DNA of 63,644 nt from Clostridia bacterium (GCA_017625755.1 JAGAKG010000019.1:1-63644), one strand, 5' to 3'. Counted from the stretch's first letter, positions 35,275-44,298 are shown. The notes: generated by a model not told the origin, from the sequence alone. Made by a program: numbers and translations.

Positions 35275-36699
35275 ATGGAAGAACTCGAAAAAAACCTTAA
35301 CGAAAACGAAATAAGCTCGCAGGACGACCTTGCCGACGCAAACGAGCAGGAGCAGGCTAAGGCGGATATGACTGTCTCCGAAGGAACGGCTCAGGCTCAG
35401 AGCGAAGCAAACGCCGAAGCTGTGAGCGAGTCTGCCGAACAGACGAACGCCGAAACAGAGGTATCCGCAGAATCTGCCACTGCTGCCGAATCTGCGCCCG
35501 CACCAGTCGTCGCCGAGCCGATAAGACAGTTGCGAGAAAATACGGAGCGCAAGCCCCCCGTATACCGCTGGAACTATGAGGCTCAGAAGAATTTTATGAA
35601 TAGCGATACAAAGAAAAAGCGCAAGAGCGGCGCTATGATATACGCCATAGTAGTAACGGGTGTATTCGTAGTTGCCTTTGCTCTCCTTGCTTTTCTGCTG
35701 ATACTGAACGGACTCGGTATCGGTAATTTCGCCGACTCTCCCTTGGGAAATGACTCCTCCGAGAGGGTGGTATATGTCAGAGAGCACGACCCTGCAAGCG
35801 GAGTGCTTACCACGCAGGAGATCTACAACAAGTGTCTGCCCGCGGTGGTAACTGTCTCTGTAAGCAGTGAGACGGCGTCGGGCGTAGGCTCGGGCTTTAT
35901 AATCTCCGAGGACGGATATATCGTAACCGCCAACCATGTTGTCGAGGGTATGAAATCTGTTACCGTAATTATGAGCAACGGCGACAAATTTCCCGCCGAT
36001 GTCATAGACGGAAACGAATTCACAGACCTCGCGCTTCTAAAGGTAGCGACCAGGGGACTTCCCACCATAGCTATCGGAAAATCCTCAAACCTGCTCGTGG
36101 GCGACCGCGTAGTGGCTATCGGAACCCCCGCGTCTATTGACTTTGAAGGCTCTCTCTCCGAAGGTATTGTTTCCTATAACGACAGAGTTTTCAAGATATA
36201 CGACGATAACGGAAGCGTTGAAAAGAAAATGACGCTAATTCAGACGAGCGCGCTCGTAAACCCTGGGAACTCGGGCTGTCCGCTCATAAATGAGTACGGC
36301 GAGGTAGTCGGAATAATCACGATGAAGCTCAACAGCAGCTACTACGAGGGTATGTGCTTCGCTATCCCCACAGACTCCGCTATGCCTATAATAAACGCAA
36401 TGAAGAACGGCGAGAACTACGACGCGCTTCTCTCGGCGGTAAGCAAATATCCCGCTAAGCTGGGTATTACCGTCAATAACGCCGACCCGGGCGTAAAGAT
36501 AGTCGAGTTTGCTTCAAGCTCCTACGACATAAGCCGCAAAATGCAGGTCGGCGATGTTATCGTGAGCGTTGACTCCGCAACAGTAACCTCTATCTCAGAC
36601 CTCAGTCAGATACTCGACAGGTACGATCCCGGAGATACGGTAAGCATAGTCTTTTTACGAAATTCGCAAAGAATGCGGGTTGATGTGGTTCTCGGATAG
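35275..36699 (+). CDS. htrA: HtrA/DegP-type membrane-anchored serine protease with PDZ
   Basis: 474 residues from ATG 35275 (GGAAGGA upstream). The N-terminal 80 residues are Glu/Ala/Ser-rich and probably cytosolic; a membrane anchor lies at about 120-145. The trypsin-like domain has H221 (TANHVVEG), D251 (EFTDLALLKV) and S333 (NPGNSGCPLINE). The motif is GNSGC where most relatives have GNSGG; I believe this also occurs in other Clostridia. One PDZ domain is at about 395-472. It is expected to degrade or refold misfolded proteins at the cell surface. It lies 74 nt after the histidine kinase gene and may be cotranscribed or controlled by that system. Confidence 0.94.
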   Translation: MEELEKNLNENEISSQDDLADANEQEQAKADMTVSEGTAQAQSEANAEAVSESAEQTNAETEVSAESATAAESAPAPVVAEPIRQLRENTERKPPVYRWNYEAQKNFMNSDTKKKRKSGAMIYAIVVTGVFVVAFALLAFLLILNGLGIGNFADSPLGNDSSERVVYVREHDPASGVLTTQEIYNKCLPAVVTVSVSSETASGVGSGFIISEDGYIVTANHVVEGMKSVTVIMSNGDKFPADVIDGNEFTDLALLKVATRGLPTIAIGKSSNLLVGDRVVAIGTPASIDFEGSLSEGIVSYNDRVFKIYDDNGSVEKKMTLIQTSALVNPGNSGCPLINEYGEVVGIITMKLNSSYYEGMCFAIPTDSAMPIINAMKNGENYDALLSAVSKYPAKLGITVNNADPGVKIVEFASSSYDISRKMQVGDVIVSVDSATVTSISDLSQILDRYDPGDTVSIVFLRNSQRMRVDVVLG

Positions 36700-36763
36700 T
36701 GTTTAAAAAAAGGCGTAATTTACAGAATATACAAAATTTTACGGATATTTTTTCAAAATTCTA

Positions 36764-36792
36764 TTGCAAATTTTATATAAATGCGGTATAAT
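36764..36792 (+). promoter_or_regulatory. Sigma-A promoter of the mgtC-like pair
   Basis: TTGCAA (36764-36769), 17-nt spacer, TATAAT (36787-36792). Confidence 0.8.
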
Positions 36793-36809
36793 GTCGGTTA
36801 TACCGCATT
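36780..36809. promoter_or_regulatory. Perfect 12-bp palindrome over the mgtC -10 box (operator candidate)
   Basis: AATGCGGTATAA (36780-36791) / TTATACCGCATT (36798-36809) with a 6-bp centre TGTCGG. It overlaps the -10 hexamer and the expected transcription start (about 36799), so a bound protein would block RNA polymerase. The regulator is unknown. The leader then runs to the ATG at 36865. Confidence 0.6.
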
Positions 36810-36864
36810 ATATATTATTAAATTAACATATTTGTTTTAAATTACTTTACACAGGAGATTGATA

Positions 36865-37566
36865 ATGGTTGAGTTGACTTTTCTCGACACGATATTGCGA
36901 ATATCGACAGCCGCGCTCTGCGGCGGCCTTATCGGAATAGAGCGAGGCAGAAAGCACCGTCCCGCGGGATTTCGTACATATATGATAGTTTGTATGGGCG
37001 CCGCGCTGACTATGGTTCTCAGCACTTATCTCTGCGCTATGCTCTCAAGCGTCTGGACCGTCGGTCTTAACGATTTCACAAAAACCGATGTCTCCCGATT
37101 CGGAGCGCAGGTAATAAACGGAATAGGCTTTCTCGGCGCGGGTACTATTATAGTTACGGGCCGTCAGCAGATAAAGGGAATGACCACGGCGGCAGGGCTT
37201 TGGGCGTCCGCTTGTATGGGTCTCGCCATCGGCGCGGGATTTTACGCTGCGGCTCTTATCGGCTGTGCCCTTATAATCATTACCATAATCGTTTTCTCAA
37301 AGCTTGAGCATTTTATCCTCGTTCGTTCGAGAAATATGAATATCTACATAGAATTTGAAAATACCGACGATATCGCCGAAATAGTTTCAAGGCTCAAGCA
37401 GATGGGCGTTCGTATATTCGATGTTGAAATAACGAAGGCAAAATATTCAGAAACGAAATATCCTAACGCGATCATTACTATGCAGATACCGAAAAAAACA
37501 CCTCACACAGATGTTTTCTCGGTAGTTTCGGAAATAGAAACCATACGCTCGATAGAAGAACTTTAA
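36865..37566 (+). CDS. MgtC/SapB-family membrane protein (first copy)
   Basis: 233 residues from ATG 36865, with AGGAG 7 nt upstream; a TTG two codons earlier overlaps the spacer and is rejected. The N-terminal membrane domain carries the MgtC/SapB motifs CGGLIGIERGRKHRPAGFRT and INGIGFLGAGTIIVTG with GMTTAAGLWASACMG. The C-terminal cytosolic domain of about 80 residues is ACT-like (IVSRLKQMGVRIFDVEITKAK). The family is linked to magnesium homeostasis and control of ATP synthase in pathogens; its role in Clostridia is unknown. A second copy follows 17 nt later. Confidence 0.92.
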   Translation: MVELTFLDTILRISTAALCGGLIGIERGRKHRPAGFRTYMIVCMGAALTMVLSTYLCAMLSSVWTVGLNDFTKTDVSRFGAQVINGIGFLGAGTIIVTGRQQIKGMTTAAGLWASACMGLAIGAGFYAAALIGCALIIITIIVFSKLEHFILVRSRNMNIYIEFENTDDIAEIVSRLKQMGVRIFDVEITKAKYSETKYPNAIITMQIPKKTPHTDVFSVVSEIETIRSIEEL

Positions 37567-37583
37567 GGAATGGGTGACTATTT

Positions 37584-38279
37584 ATGTTGGAATGTTTGAA
37601 TTTTTTAAGAGGAGATAATCTCGACCTGCTTACAGTTACGGTAAGACTCGTTCTCGCCGTCGTTTGCGGCGGAATTATCGGTATAGAAAGAGAAAGAAAA
37701 AGACGCCCCGCAGGATTTCGTACGCATATCCTGATTTGTCTTGGCGCCGCCCTGACTACCCTGACCAGCCAGTACATCGTGCTTGAGCTGAAGCTCTTTA
37801 CAGACCTCGCAAGACTTGGCGCGCAGGTCATCGCGGGTATCGGTTTTATCGGCGCGGGTACTATTATCGTTACCAAGCGCAGGCAGGTAAAGGGACTTAC
37901 CACCGCCGCGGGGCTTTGGACTACCGCTATCGTCGGTCTTTGCTGCGGCGCGGGATTCTATGAGGGCTCTATTTACGCAACTCTCATTATTCTGCTCGCT
38001 GAGCTTGTGTTCGCAAGACTTGAGTATTTTATCGTTTCTAACGCGAAAAGCTTTAATCTGTTCGTCGAATATTCGGAAAGCTCTAAGCTCGCTAATATAG
38101 TCGATACTATTAAAAAATCAGGCGCGTACATACTCGATATGGAAGTAACTAAATCTACCGCGGAAAATAAAAATCTCTGCGCTACATTCTCTATGAAGCT
38201 CCCTCGTAAACTCTCCCACGACGGTATTATGACCCTCGTGGCTAAAATCGAAGGCGTCGTTTCAGTTGAGGAATTATAA
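37584..38279 (+). CDS. MgtC/SapB-family membrane protein (second copy)
   Basis: 231 residues, paralogous to the gene just before it over the full length: CGGIIGIERERKRRPAGFRTH, IAGIGFIGAGTIIVTK, GLTTAAGLWTTAIVG, and an ACT-like tail (IVDTIKKSGAYILDMEVTKS) ending VSVEEL where the first copy ends IRSIEEL. The pair is a clear tandem duplication with divergence. The ribosome binding site is weak (AAGGA 17 nt upstream), so it may depend on translation of the first gene. It is followed by a long repeat-filled gap. Confidence 0.9.
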   Translation: MLECLNFLRGDNLDLLTVTVRLVLAVVCGGIIGIERERKRRPAGFRTHILICLGAALTTLTSQYIVLELKLFTDLARLGAQVIAGIGFIGAGTIIVTKRRQVKGLTTAAGLWTTAIVGLCCGAGFYEGSIYATLIILLAELVFARLEYFIVSNAKSFNLFVEYSESSKLANIVDTIKKSGAYILDMEVTKSTAENKNLCATFSMKLPRKLSHDGIMTLVAKIEGVVSVEEL

Positions 38280-38302
38280 TTAAATAAAATTAATAGAATT
38301 TT

Positions 38303-38422
38303 TGAGGGGAACTTTTTAGGAAAGTCTTAATGGCTAACGCCATTAGCTAAGTTTGATTTGTCGGCTGAACACCGACATTTTGGGCGAATACGCCCAAAAA
38401 CATCAAACATTGGTTCTCCTCA
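38303..38422. repeat. Family-1 hairpin element, variant with internal insert
   Basis: Outer arms TGAGGGGAAC (38303-38312) and GTTCTCCTCA (38413-38422) pair with one mismatch. The loop holds AATGGCTAACGCCATT, GTCGGCTGAACACCGAC and TTGGGCGAATACGCCCAA hairpins, plus the words AAGTTTGATTTGTCGGCT and AAAAACATCAAACATTGG shared with 11555-11649. It starts 24 nt after the second MgtC-like stop codon. Confidence 0.7.
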
Positions 38423-38586
38423 AACTCCCTTCAAACCTTTTTAAACAAAAGGGTTTGGGTTTCCGATTTATTGTGTAATTTAAATTTTGAGGGTTCTTAT
38501 CAATTTAATTAACCTTGTAGGGGAGGCGTTTCGTCTCCCGCTTTTTGAGAAATTGCTTTTTTCGGGAGGCGAAACGCCTCCCCTAC
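38423..38586. repeat. Family-1 body with a 24-bp terminal stem
   Basis: After AACTCCCTTC come GGGTTTGGGTTTCCGATTTA, TTGTGTAATTTAAATTTTGA and TTATCAATTTAATTAACC, the usual family-1 order. GTAGGGGAGGCGTTTCG (38517-38533) then pairs exactly with CGAAACGCCTCCCCTAC (38570-38586), and the stem continues inward (CTCCCG / CGGGAG) with one wobble. The remaining 38587-38778 shows no gene; 38688-38710 (GGGGCATCACAAATTGTGATGCCCC) is a perfect hairpin that probably terminates copA on the minus strand. Confidence 0.75.
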
Positions 38587-38778
38587 GAGCAATGTTGAAG
38601 ATTTCACTTTCGCGTTTGCGTGGTGAAAATATCAAAACAAATCACACCAAACCTAGTAGTCCAAAAAAATCAAACAAGACGAAAATGGGGCATCACAAAT
38701 TGTGATGCCCCTGAAATCATATTATTTCGATATATACTTAACAAATCATAAGAACAACCCTTATCCCCGTTTCCGAGT

Positions 38779-41040
38779 CTATTTTTTACTATCTATCTTC
38801 ACATATCTGAGCCTTAACGAATTGAGTACGACGCAGACCGAGGAGAAGCTCATAGCGGCGGATGCGATCATAAGGGATATTGATATTCCCGCGAACACGA
38901 GCGCGCCTGCGGCTATCGGAATACAGATAGAATTGTAAAGCAAAGCCCAGAAAAGATTTTGCTTGATGCATCTCAGGGTAGCCTTTGAGAGTCTTATTGC
39001 CTTTACCGCGTCCTTTATTGAATTTTTTGAAAGTACGACATCTGCGCAATCTATCGCCACCTCGGTGCCCGCACCTATTGCGATACCGATATCGGCTCTT
39101 GCGAGCGCGGGGGCGTCATTTATACCGTCACCCGCCATCGCGCACCTTCCCTTTTCGGAATATTCTCTGATAATTCTCTCCTTATCCTCGGGGAGCAGCT
39201 TGGAATAATACTCGTCTATGCCGCAGCTCTTGGCTATCGCGGCGGCGGTAAGCTCGTTGTCACCCGTAAGCATAACCGCATTTATTCCCTCTTTATGAAG
39301 CTCGGATATCGCCTCTATCGTATCTTCTCTCAGGGCGTCAGCTATACCGATAACCCCCAGCGCCCTTCCGTCACGACCAACACAGACCGCCGTTTTTCCC
39401 TCGTTTTCAAGCCTTTCCATCGACGAGAGTATAAATTCCCATTCTCCGTCCGAAAATCCCTTTGAGCGCAAAAATTCGGGCTTTCCGACGGCGCAAGCTC
39501 CGATTTCGGTATCAACAGATATGCCCATACCCGTCACCGACTCGTAATTTTCGCCCTCTGTGAGCGGAATATTTTCCAACTTGGCTCTCTCGCAGACAGC
39601 GGATGCAAGCGGATGTATCGACATCGCCTCAGCGGCATACGCCGCGCGAAGCAGGTCGCTCTCATTTCCGTCCGCAGAGATAATATCTGTAACTCTCGGC
39701 TTTCCCTCTGTGAGAGTTCCCGTCTTATCTGTCATAAAATACTTGACCGTACTAAGATTTTCAAGCGCTTCTGCGCTCTTTATCAGTATTCCGTTCTCCG
39801 CGCCCTTAGCCGTTCCGACCATTACCGCCGTCGGTGTGGCAAGCCCGAGCGCGCAGGGGCAGGAAATTACGAGAACGCTTATAGAATAACGCAAAATGTC
39901 TGTGATATCCGCGCCGAGAATCGCCCATACTATCGCGGTAATTACCGATACAAGAATGACCGCAGGAACGAAAATCGCGCTCACCTTATCGGCTACTCTC
40001 GATATTTTCGCCTTTGAAGCGGCAGCGTCCTCAAGAAGCCCTATAATTCTCGAAAGAGATGTTTCGGCTCCTACCTTCTCGGTTCTGACAAGAATATACC
40101 CAGCGGTAAGCGTACATACCGCGCTGACCTTGTCTCCGACGCTCTTTTCAACGGGAATACTCTCTCCGCTGAGCACGGACTCGTCTGCCGAGCCGTGGCC
40201 CTCTATTATCTCTCCGTCAACCGGAATAGTTTCTCCCTCTCTGACGACGACAGTATCTCCTACGGTGATTTCTGAAAGAGATACCGTAATATTCTCACCG
40301 TTTCTCTGAACAGTTGCCGTGTCGGGAAGCATTTCGGCAAGCTTTCCTACTGCCGCCGAAGCCTTCGCTCTCGCTCTGCCCTCAAGCGTTTTTCCGAGAG
40401 ATACGAGTGTGAGTATCATCGCCGCAGACTCAAAATAGAGGTCGTGAGCATATTTATGCACAAGCTCGGTATCATCTGTAAAAGCTCCCACAAAAATCAT
40501 TACAGTAGCAAAAATTCCGTATACAAAGGAAGCCGACGAGCCTATGGCGATAAGCGAATCCATATTCGGAGAAAATCTGAAAAGGGCGGAAAATCCGTTC
40601 CTGAAAAATTTAAAATTTATTATGATTACGGGAAGCGTCAGTACCATCTGAAGCGAGGCAAACACCGCCGCGTTGTCAGAAATAAACGACGGAAGCGGGA
40701 GAGATATCATATGTCCCATAGAAACATACATAAGAGCCGCGGTAATTACAATCGAATATATAAGTCTTTTCAAGCCCTTTTTATACTCCGCCTCGCTGCT
40801 GTTTTTTCTCGACTCCGAGCTTGTCCTATCGAGTCCGTAGCCCGCAGCCTTGAGGGTCTTTTTTAGAGTTGAAAAGAGCTTTTCCTCGTTTTCGGCATCG
40901 TCTACCGTAACGGTAATCGAATTTGTGAGCAAACTCACCGTGACATTCTCCTCGCCGCAAACCTTTTTTGCGGCTCTTTCAACATGCGCCACGCAGGCGG
41001 CGCAGCTCATTCCCTTTACTCCATATTTGAGTTTTTTCAT
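38779..41040 (-). CDS. copA: Copper-translocating P1B-type ATPase CopA
   Basis: 753 residues. One N-terminal HMA domain has CxxC at 13-16 ([15 protein letters not shown]). Six to eight membrane spans follow. The actuator has the TGES equivalent SGES in [12 protein letters not shown]. The ion-binding CPC is in [15 protein letters not shown]; the phosphorylated Asp is in [13 protein letters not shown]; the hinge is [14 protein letters not shown]. This is the classical Cu(I) exporter layout. The start is ATG 41040, with AAAGGTG about 12 nt upstream. No CsoR or CopZ gene is adjacent. It is divergent from dnaA. Confidence 0.95.
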   Translation of the reverse strand: MKKLKYGVKGMSCAACVAHVERAAKKVCGEENVTVSLLTNSITVTVDDAENEEKLFSTLKKTLKAAGYGLDRTSSESRKNSSEAEYKKGLKRLIYSIVITAALMYVSMGHMISLPLPSFISDNAAVFASLQMVLTLPVIIINFKFFRNGFSALFRFSPNMDSLIAIGSSASFVYGIFATVMIFVGAFTDDTELVHKYAHDLYFESAAMILTLVSLGKTLEGRARAKASAAVGKLAEMLPDTATVQRNGENITVSLSEITVGDTVVVREGETIPVDGEIIEGHGSADESVLSGESIPVEKSVGDKVSAVCTLTAGYILVRTEKVGAETSLSRIIGLLEDAAASKAKISRVADKVSAIFVPAVILVSVITAIVWAILGADITDILRYSISVLVISCPCALGLATPTAVMVGTAKGAENGILIKSAEALENLSTVKYFMTDKTGTLTEGKPRVTDIISADGNESDLLRAAYAAEAMSIHPLASAVCERAKLENIPLTEGENYESVTGMGISVDTEIGACAVGKPEFLRSKGFSDGEWEFILSSMERLENEGKTAVCVGRDGRALGVIGIADALREDTIEAISELHKEGINAVMLTGDNELTAAAIAKSCGIDEYYSKLLPEDKERIIREYSEKGRCAMAGDGINDAPALARADIGIAIGAGTEVAIDCADVVLSKNSIKDAVKAIRLSKATLRCIKQNLFWALLYNSICIPIAAGALVFAGISISLMIASAAMSFSSVCVVLNSLRLRYVKIDSKK

Positions 41041-41065
41041 TTTTTACGCACCTTTCGTATATAAA

Positions 41066-41081
41066 GTTAGCGAAAGCTAAC
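41066..41081. promoter_or_regulatory. Small palindrome in the copA leader
   Basis: GTTAGC GAAA GCTAAC, a 6-bp stem with a stable GNRA-type loop, lies just upstream of the copA ribosome binding site on the minus strand. It could be an RNA hairpin or an operator; it does not match the CopY or CsoR operator patterns I know. Confidence 0.3.
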
Positions 41082-41184
41082 CTAAAATCACACCTATTTT
41101 AAAAGCTTTTTAATTTTACCACATAAATGTCGTATGCGTCAAGATAAAAAAGTGATTTATGCGCAATTATTTTGAAAAAATTTA

Positions 41185-41213
41185 TTGCATTATTTAATAT
41201 TATATGATATAAT
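41185..41213 (+). promoter_or_regulatory. Sigma-A promoter of dnaA
   Basis: TTGCAT (41185-41190), 17-nt spacer, TATAAT (41208-41213), in a very AT-rich stretch. I saw no DnaA-box-like 9-mers in this upstream region. Confidence 0.75.
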
Positions 41214-41275
41214 ATTATTATATATAAATAGCGGAAGTTTAAAACTTTCAGAAATCGAACGGAGGTCGTTTTATA

Positions 41276-42658
41276 ATGTCATATCTGAACGACATAACCG
41301 CGATATGGGAGATGGTGAAGCAGTCATTTAGTGACGACGACAATCTTTCACAGTCGGTTATAGATTTATGGTTTGGCGAGCTGAGAATAGTTTCTTTTGA
41401 AAACAACGAAATAGTCTTCTCCACAGATTCCGAATTCAAGCACAAGATAATAAACGAAAACTATGTTTCAAAGATCAAGGAAAAATTTTCGGCAATACTC
41501 GGTTTTGAAATAGATGTCAAGGTTATATTCGACGGTATCCCCGCGGACAAGGAAAAGATAAAAGAGCAGTTTATGGGAAATGTTCAGAGGGAGATAGCTC
41601 ACGAGCAAGCCGAGGAAAAGAAAAAGATAATAGACTCTCAAAACTACAATTTTGAGTATACATTCGATAGCTTTATCGTCGGAAACTCAAATAAATTTGC
41701 ACACGCCGCCTGCGTTGCCGTGGCGGAAAGACCTGCTATGGACTATAACCCGCTTTTCATTTACGGTCCGAGCGGTCTGGGTAAGACCCACCTTATGAGC
41801 GCCGTTGTAAACGAAATAAAGAAAAAGAAAAAAGACCTCAGAGTAGTCTATATAAAGGGAGACGAGTTCACAAACCAGCTTATCGACAGTCTGGCAAAGC
41901 AGGAAATGAACAAGTTCCGTGAGAGATACAGAAACTGCGATATCCTGCTTATCGACGATATTCAGTTTATTGCGGGAAAGAACTCGACTCAGGAGGAATT
42001 TTTCCACACATTCAACTCGCTTTATGAGGAGCATAAGCAGATAATCCTCTCGTCCGACCGTCCGCCAAAGGATATTCAGACGCTTGAGGAAAGACTCAAA
42101 ACGAGATTTGAGTGGGGACTTATCGCCGATATACAGCCGCCCGATCTTGAGCTGAGAGTCGCGATAATCAAAAAGAAGGCTGAGCAGATCCAGGTCGAGC
42201 TTTCAGATGAGGTGCTGAATTTCCTTGCGGAGAATCTTCGCTCAAACATCAGGCAGATAGAGGGAGCGGTCAAAAAGCTGAGCGCGCTGAGCTTCCTGAC
42301 GGGAAAGACGATAACGATGGAAACGGCAAAGAACTGTCTTTCCGAGCTTCTCGGAGGAGCAGAGCCTGTTAATGTGACGGTAGATAAGATATTTACGGCG
42401 GTATTCAAAAAATACGGCGTAAATAAAGAAGATATTATCGGTCAGAAGCGAAACAAAGAAATTGCCGCGGCAAGACATATTTCTATATATCTCATAAGAA
42501 CCATCACCGAGATGTCCTTCCCGAACATAGGAAAGATATTCAACAGAGACCACGCGACGATAATAGCAAGCTACGATAAAATCGAGAAAAAGGTGTTTAC
42601 CGACCCCGTGTTCAATATCGAGATAACAGAGCTTACAAGAGAGATAACGGGACAATAA
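41276..42658 (+). CDS. dnaA: Chromosomal replication initiator DnaA
   Basis: 460 residues. Domain I is at 1-85, with a short linker. The AAA+ domain has Walker A GPSGLGKTH (164-172) and Walker B ILLIDDIQF, and the ISM/sensor regions look normal. Domain IV (about 365-460) binds DnaA boxes. Its signature helix reads NRDHATIIASYDKIEK (RDH at 424-426) where E. coli has GRDHTTVLHACRKIEQ, and the basic loop reads IAAARHISIYL where E. coli has VARPRQMAMAL. So positions equal to E. coli R399, T435 and H439 are Ala here. GGAGG lies 10 nt before the ATG. Confidence 0.97.
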   Translation: MSYLNDITAIWEMVKQSFSDDDNLSQSVIDLWFGELRIVSFENNEIVFSTDSEFKHKIINENYVSKIKEKFSAILGFEIDVKVIFDGIPADKEKIKEQFMGNVQREIAHEQAEEKKKIIDSQNYNFEYTFDSFIVGNSNKFAHAACVAVAERPAMDYNPLFIYGPSGLGKTHLMSAVVNEIKKKKKDLRVVYIKGDEFTNQLIDSLAKQEMNKFRERYRNCDILLIDDIQFIAGKNSTQEEFFHTFNSLYEEHKQIILSSDRPPKDIQTLEERLKTRFEWGLIADIQPPDLELRVAIIKKKAEQIQVELSDEVLNFLAENLRSNIRQIEGAVKKLSALSFLTGKTITMETAKNCLSELLGGAEPVNVTVDKIFTAVFKKYGVNKEDIIGQKRNKEIAAARHISIYLIRTITEMSFPNIGKIFNRDHATIIASYDKIEKKVFTDPVFNIEITELTREITGQ

Positions 42659-42663
42659 AAGAC

Positions 42664-43092
42664 AATTCAACAGCTTTTCATATAACTTACACAGATGTTG
42701 AAAACCCTGTTTGAAATTATCAATATAGAAAAGAGATACCGAATATTTTCGTGAACTTGCGGAGTGTTGATAATTTCAAAAGTACTTGTTGAAAATTCTT
42801 TTTTGGAGATTTTTTCCGAGTTTTTGACAAAAAAGACAGTCAGGTATCCTGTTGAGAAAAATGTTGAAAACTTTTCTGCTGTAAAATGCTTCAGAAAAAA
42901 CGAATTTCTTTTGAAGCGAGAGAGCTTTTCAACATTTTGCAAAGCTTTTTATACCGACTTTTGCTATGTGTTATTTCAAAAAAATCAACCGAATTTTTGA
43001 GCATTAGCAAGGCTTGTGAGACTTTTGAACAGTTTCCACAGCCCCTACTATTGCTTCTACTGTATTAATTATTATTTATTTATTTTTTATTT
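42664..43092. other. Origin of replication oriC: DnaA-box cluster, DnaA-trios and AT-rich DUE
   Basis: Box-like 9-mers: AATTCAACA (42664), TGTTGAAAA (42696, 42787, 42862), TGTTGATAA (42765), TGTTGAGAA (42850), TTTTCAACA (42926, opposite direction) and GTTTCCACA (43032). The last is followed directly by GCCCC, then CTACTATTGCTTCTACTG (43045-43062), which reads as TAG-type DnaA-trios on the other strand, then TATTAATTATTATTTATTT (43062-43080) as the unwinding element. This order of box, GC cluster, trios and AT-rich DNA is that of the Bacillus subtilis basal unwinding system. The segment lies between dnaA and dnaN and carries no gene. Confidence 0.85.
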
Positions 43093-43143
43093 GCCAAAGG
43101 CAAAAATTTAAAAAATTAAAAAAGAGTAAAAAGGAGCAATCAA

Positions 43144-44298
43144 ATGAAAATCATATTCAACAAATCCACAGTAATGTCCGCAGTAGCGCCCCTGATGTGC
43201 GCGGTTTCTGGAAAGTCTGTTCTTTCCACGATAGAGGGAATACTCATAGAGGCAAAAACTCCCGATATCTGTGTTCTCACCACATATGACCTTGAAAAGG
43301 GTGTGAGAACCACGATTGAGGCAAAGGTCATAGAGGAAGGAAGATTTATTCTCAACGCTCAGAAATTCAACCAGACGATAAAGGTTATGAGCGGCGACGA
43401 GATAACTCTCACGGTCGATGATAAGATGTCGGCTTGCATCAGCTGCGGAAAGTCCTCTCATAAAATGAGCGCGCTTGCGGGTGACGACTTCCCCGCTCTC
43501 CCCGAGCTTACAAGTGACAGAAGCTTCGTTACAAATCAGGCGGTTCTCAAAAAAATGATATCTCAGGTATCCTTCGCTATGGCGGTTAACGACCAGAGAA
43601 TGGTTCTGAACGGCTGTTTCCTTAAAATATCCGACGATTCTATTATGGCGGTTGCCTGCGACGGCTTCAAGAGCGCAAAGTGCAAAAAGGTAACAGAGCT
43701 TGCAAATAAGAATACAAACGGAAACGAGCATCTCGATTATTCGTTTATAGTTCCGGTAAAGACTGTCAACGAGCTTAATAAGCTGATATCCGACGACGAG
43801 GAAGCGCTCACACAGATATTTGTTACGAGAAAGCATATCGTATTCCTTATCGGAGAGTTGACATTCTTCTCGCGTCTTATCGACGGAAATTATATCGACT
43901 ACGAGAGAATAATGATAAGAAATCACAAGATAACGATTACTGTTGACAAGCAGGCGCTTATATCGGCTCTCGAAAGAGCGGCACTCGTTACCGAGGAGAG
44001 AATAGAGAGAAGCGTAAGATCGCATGTAAGACTCGAGGTTGTTGAGGGACTTCTCAAGATATCCGCAACATCTGCGTCTGGAAGCACATACGATGAGATC
44101 GCGGTCGAGCACGACGGTCCCGACCTCGTTATCGCCTTCAACAACAGATTTCTTATAGACAGCATCAGAGCCTGCGATGCCGACACGATAAAGATATCTA
44201 TGTCCTCTGCTCTGACATCTATAAACATAGAGCCGGCAGAGGCTGAGGACGGCAAGGAAGAAATCTTTATGATACTTCCCGTAAGAATGAAGGACTGA
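43144..44298 (+). CDS. dnaN: DNA polymerase III beta subunit (sliding clamp)
   Basis: 384 residues, three-domain clamp fold. MKIIFNKSTVMSAVAPLMCAVSGKSVLSTIEGILIEA is the beta N-terminus; middle-domain KKMISQVSFAMAVNDQRMVLNGCFLK and C-terminal FNNRFLIDSIRACDADTIKISMSS then FMILPVRMKD close the ring and form the protein-binding pocket. It tethers polymerase to DNA. It lies 485 nt after dnaA across oriC, with AAAAAGGAGC before the ATG. recF follows 24 nt later. Confidence 0.97.
   Translation: MKIIFNKSTVMSAVAPLMCAVSGKSVLSTIEGILIEAKTPDICVLTTYDLEKGVRTTIEAKVIEEGRFILNAQKFNQTIKVMSGDEITLTVDDKMSACISCGKSSHKMSALAGDDFPALPELTSDRSFVTNQAVLKKMISQVSFAMAVNDQRMVLNGCFLKISDDSIMAVACDGFKSAKCKKVTELANKNTNGNEHLDYSFIVPVKTVNELNKLISDDEEALTQIFVTRKHIVFLIGELTFFSRLIDGNYIDYERIMIRNHKITITVDKQALISALERAALVTEERIERSVRSHVRLEVVEGLLKISATSASGSTYDEIAVEHDGPDLVIAFNNRFLIDSIRACDADTIKISMSSALTSINIEPAEAEDGKEEIFMILPVRMKD

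Noticed and set aside
41041..41275. DnaA boxes upstream of dnaA
   Set aside because: No TTATCCACA-like or TGTTGAAAA-like 9-mers were found; the region is AT-rich and carries the dnaA promoter only.
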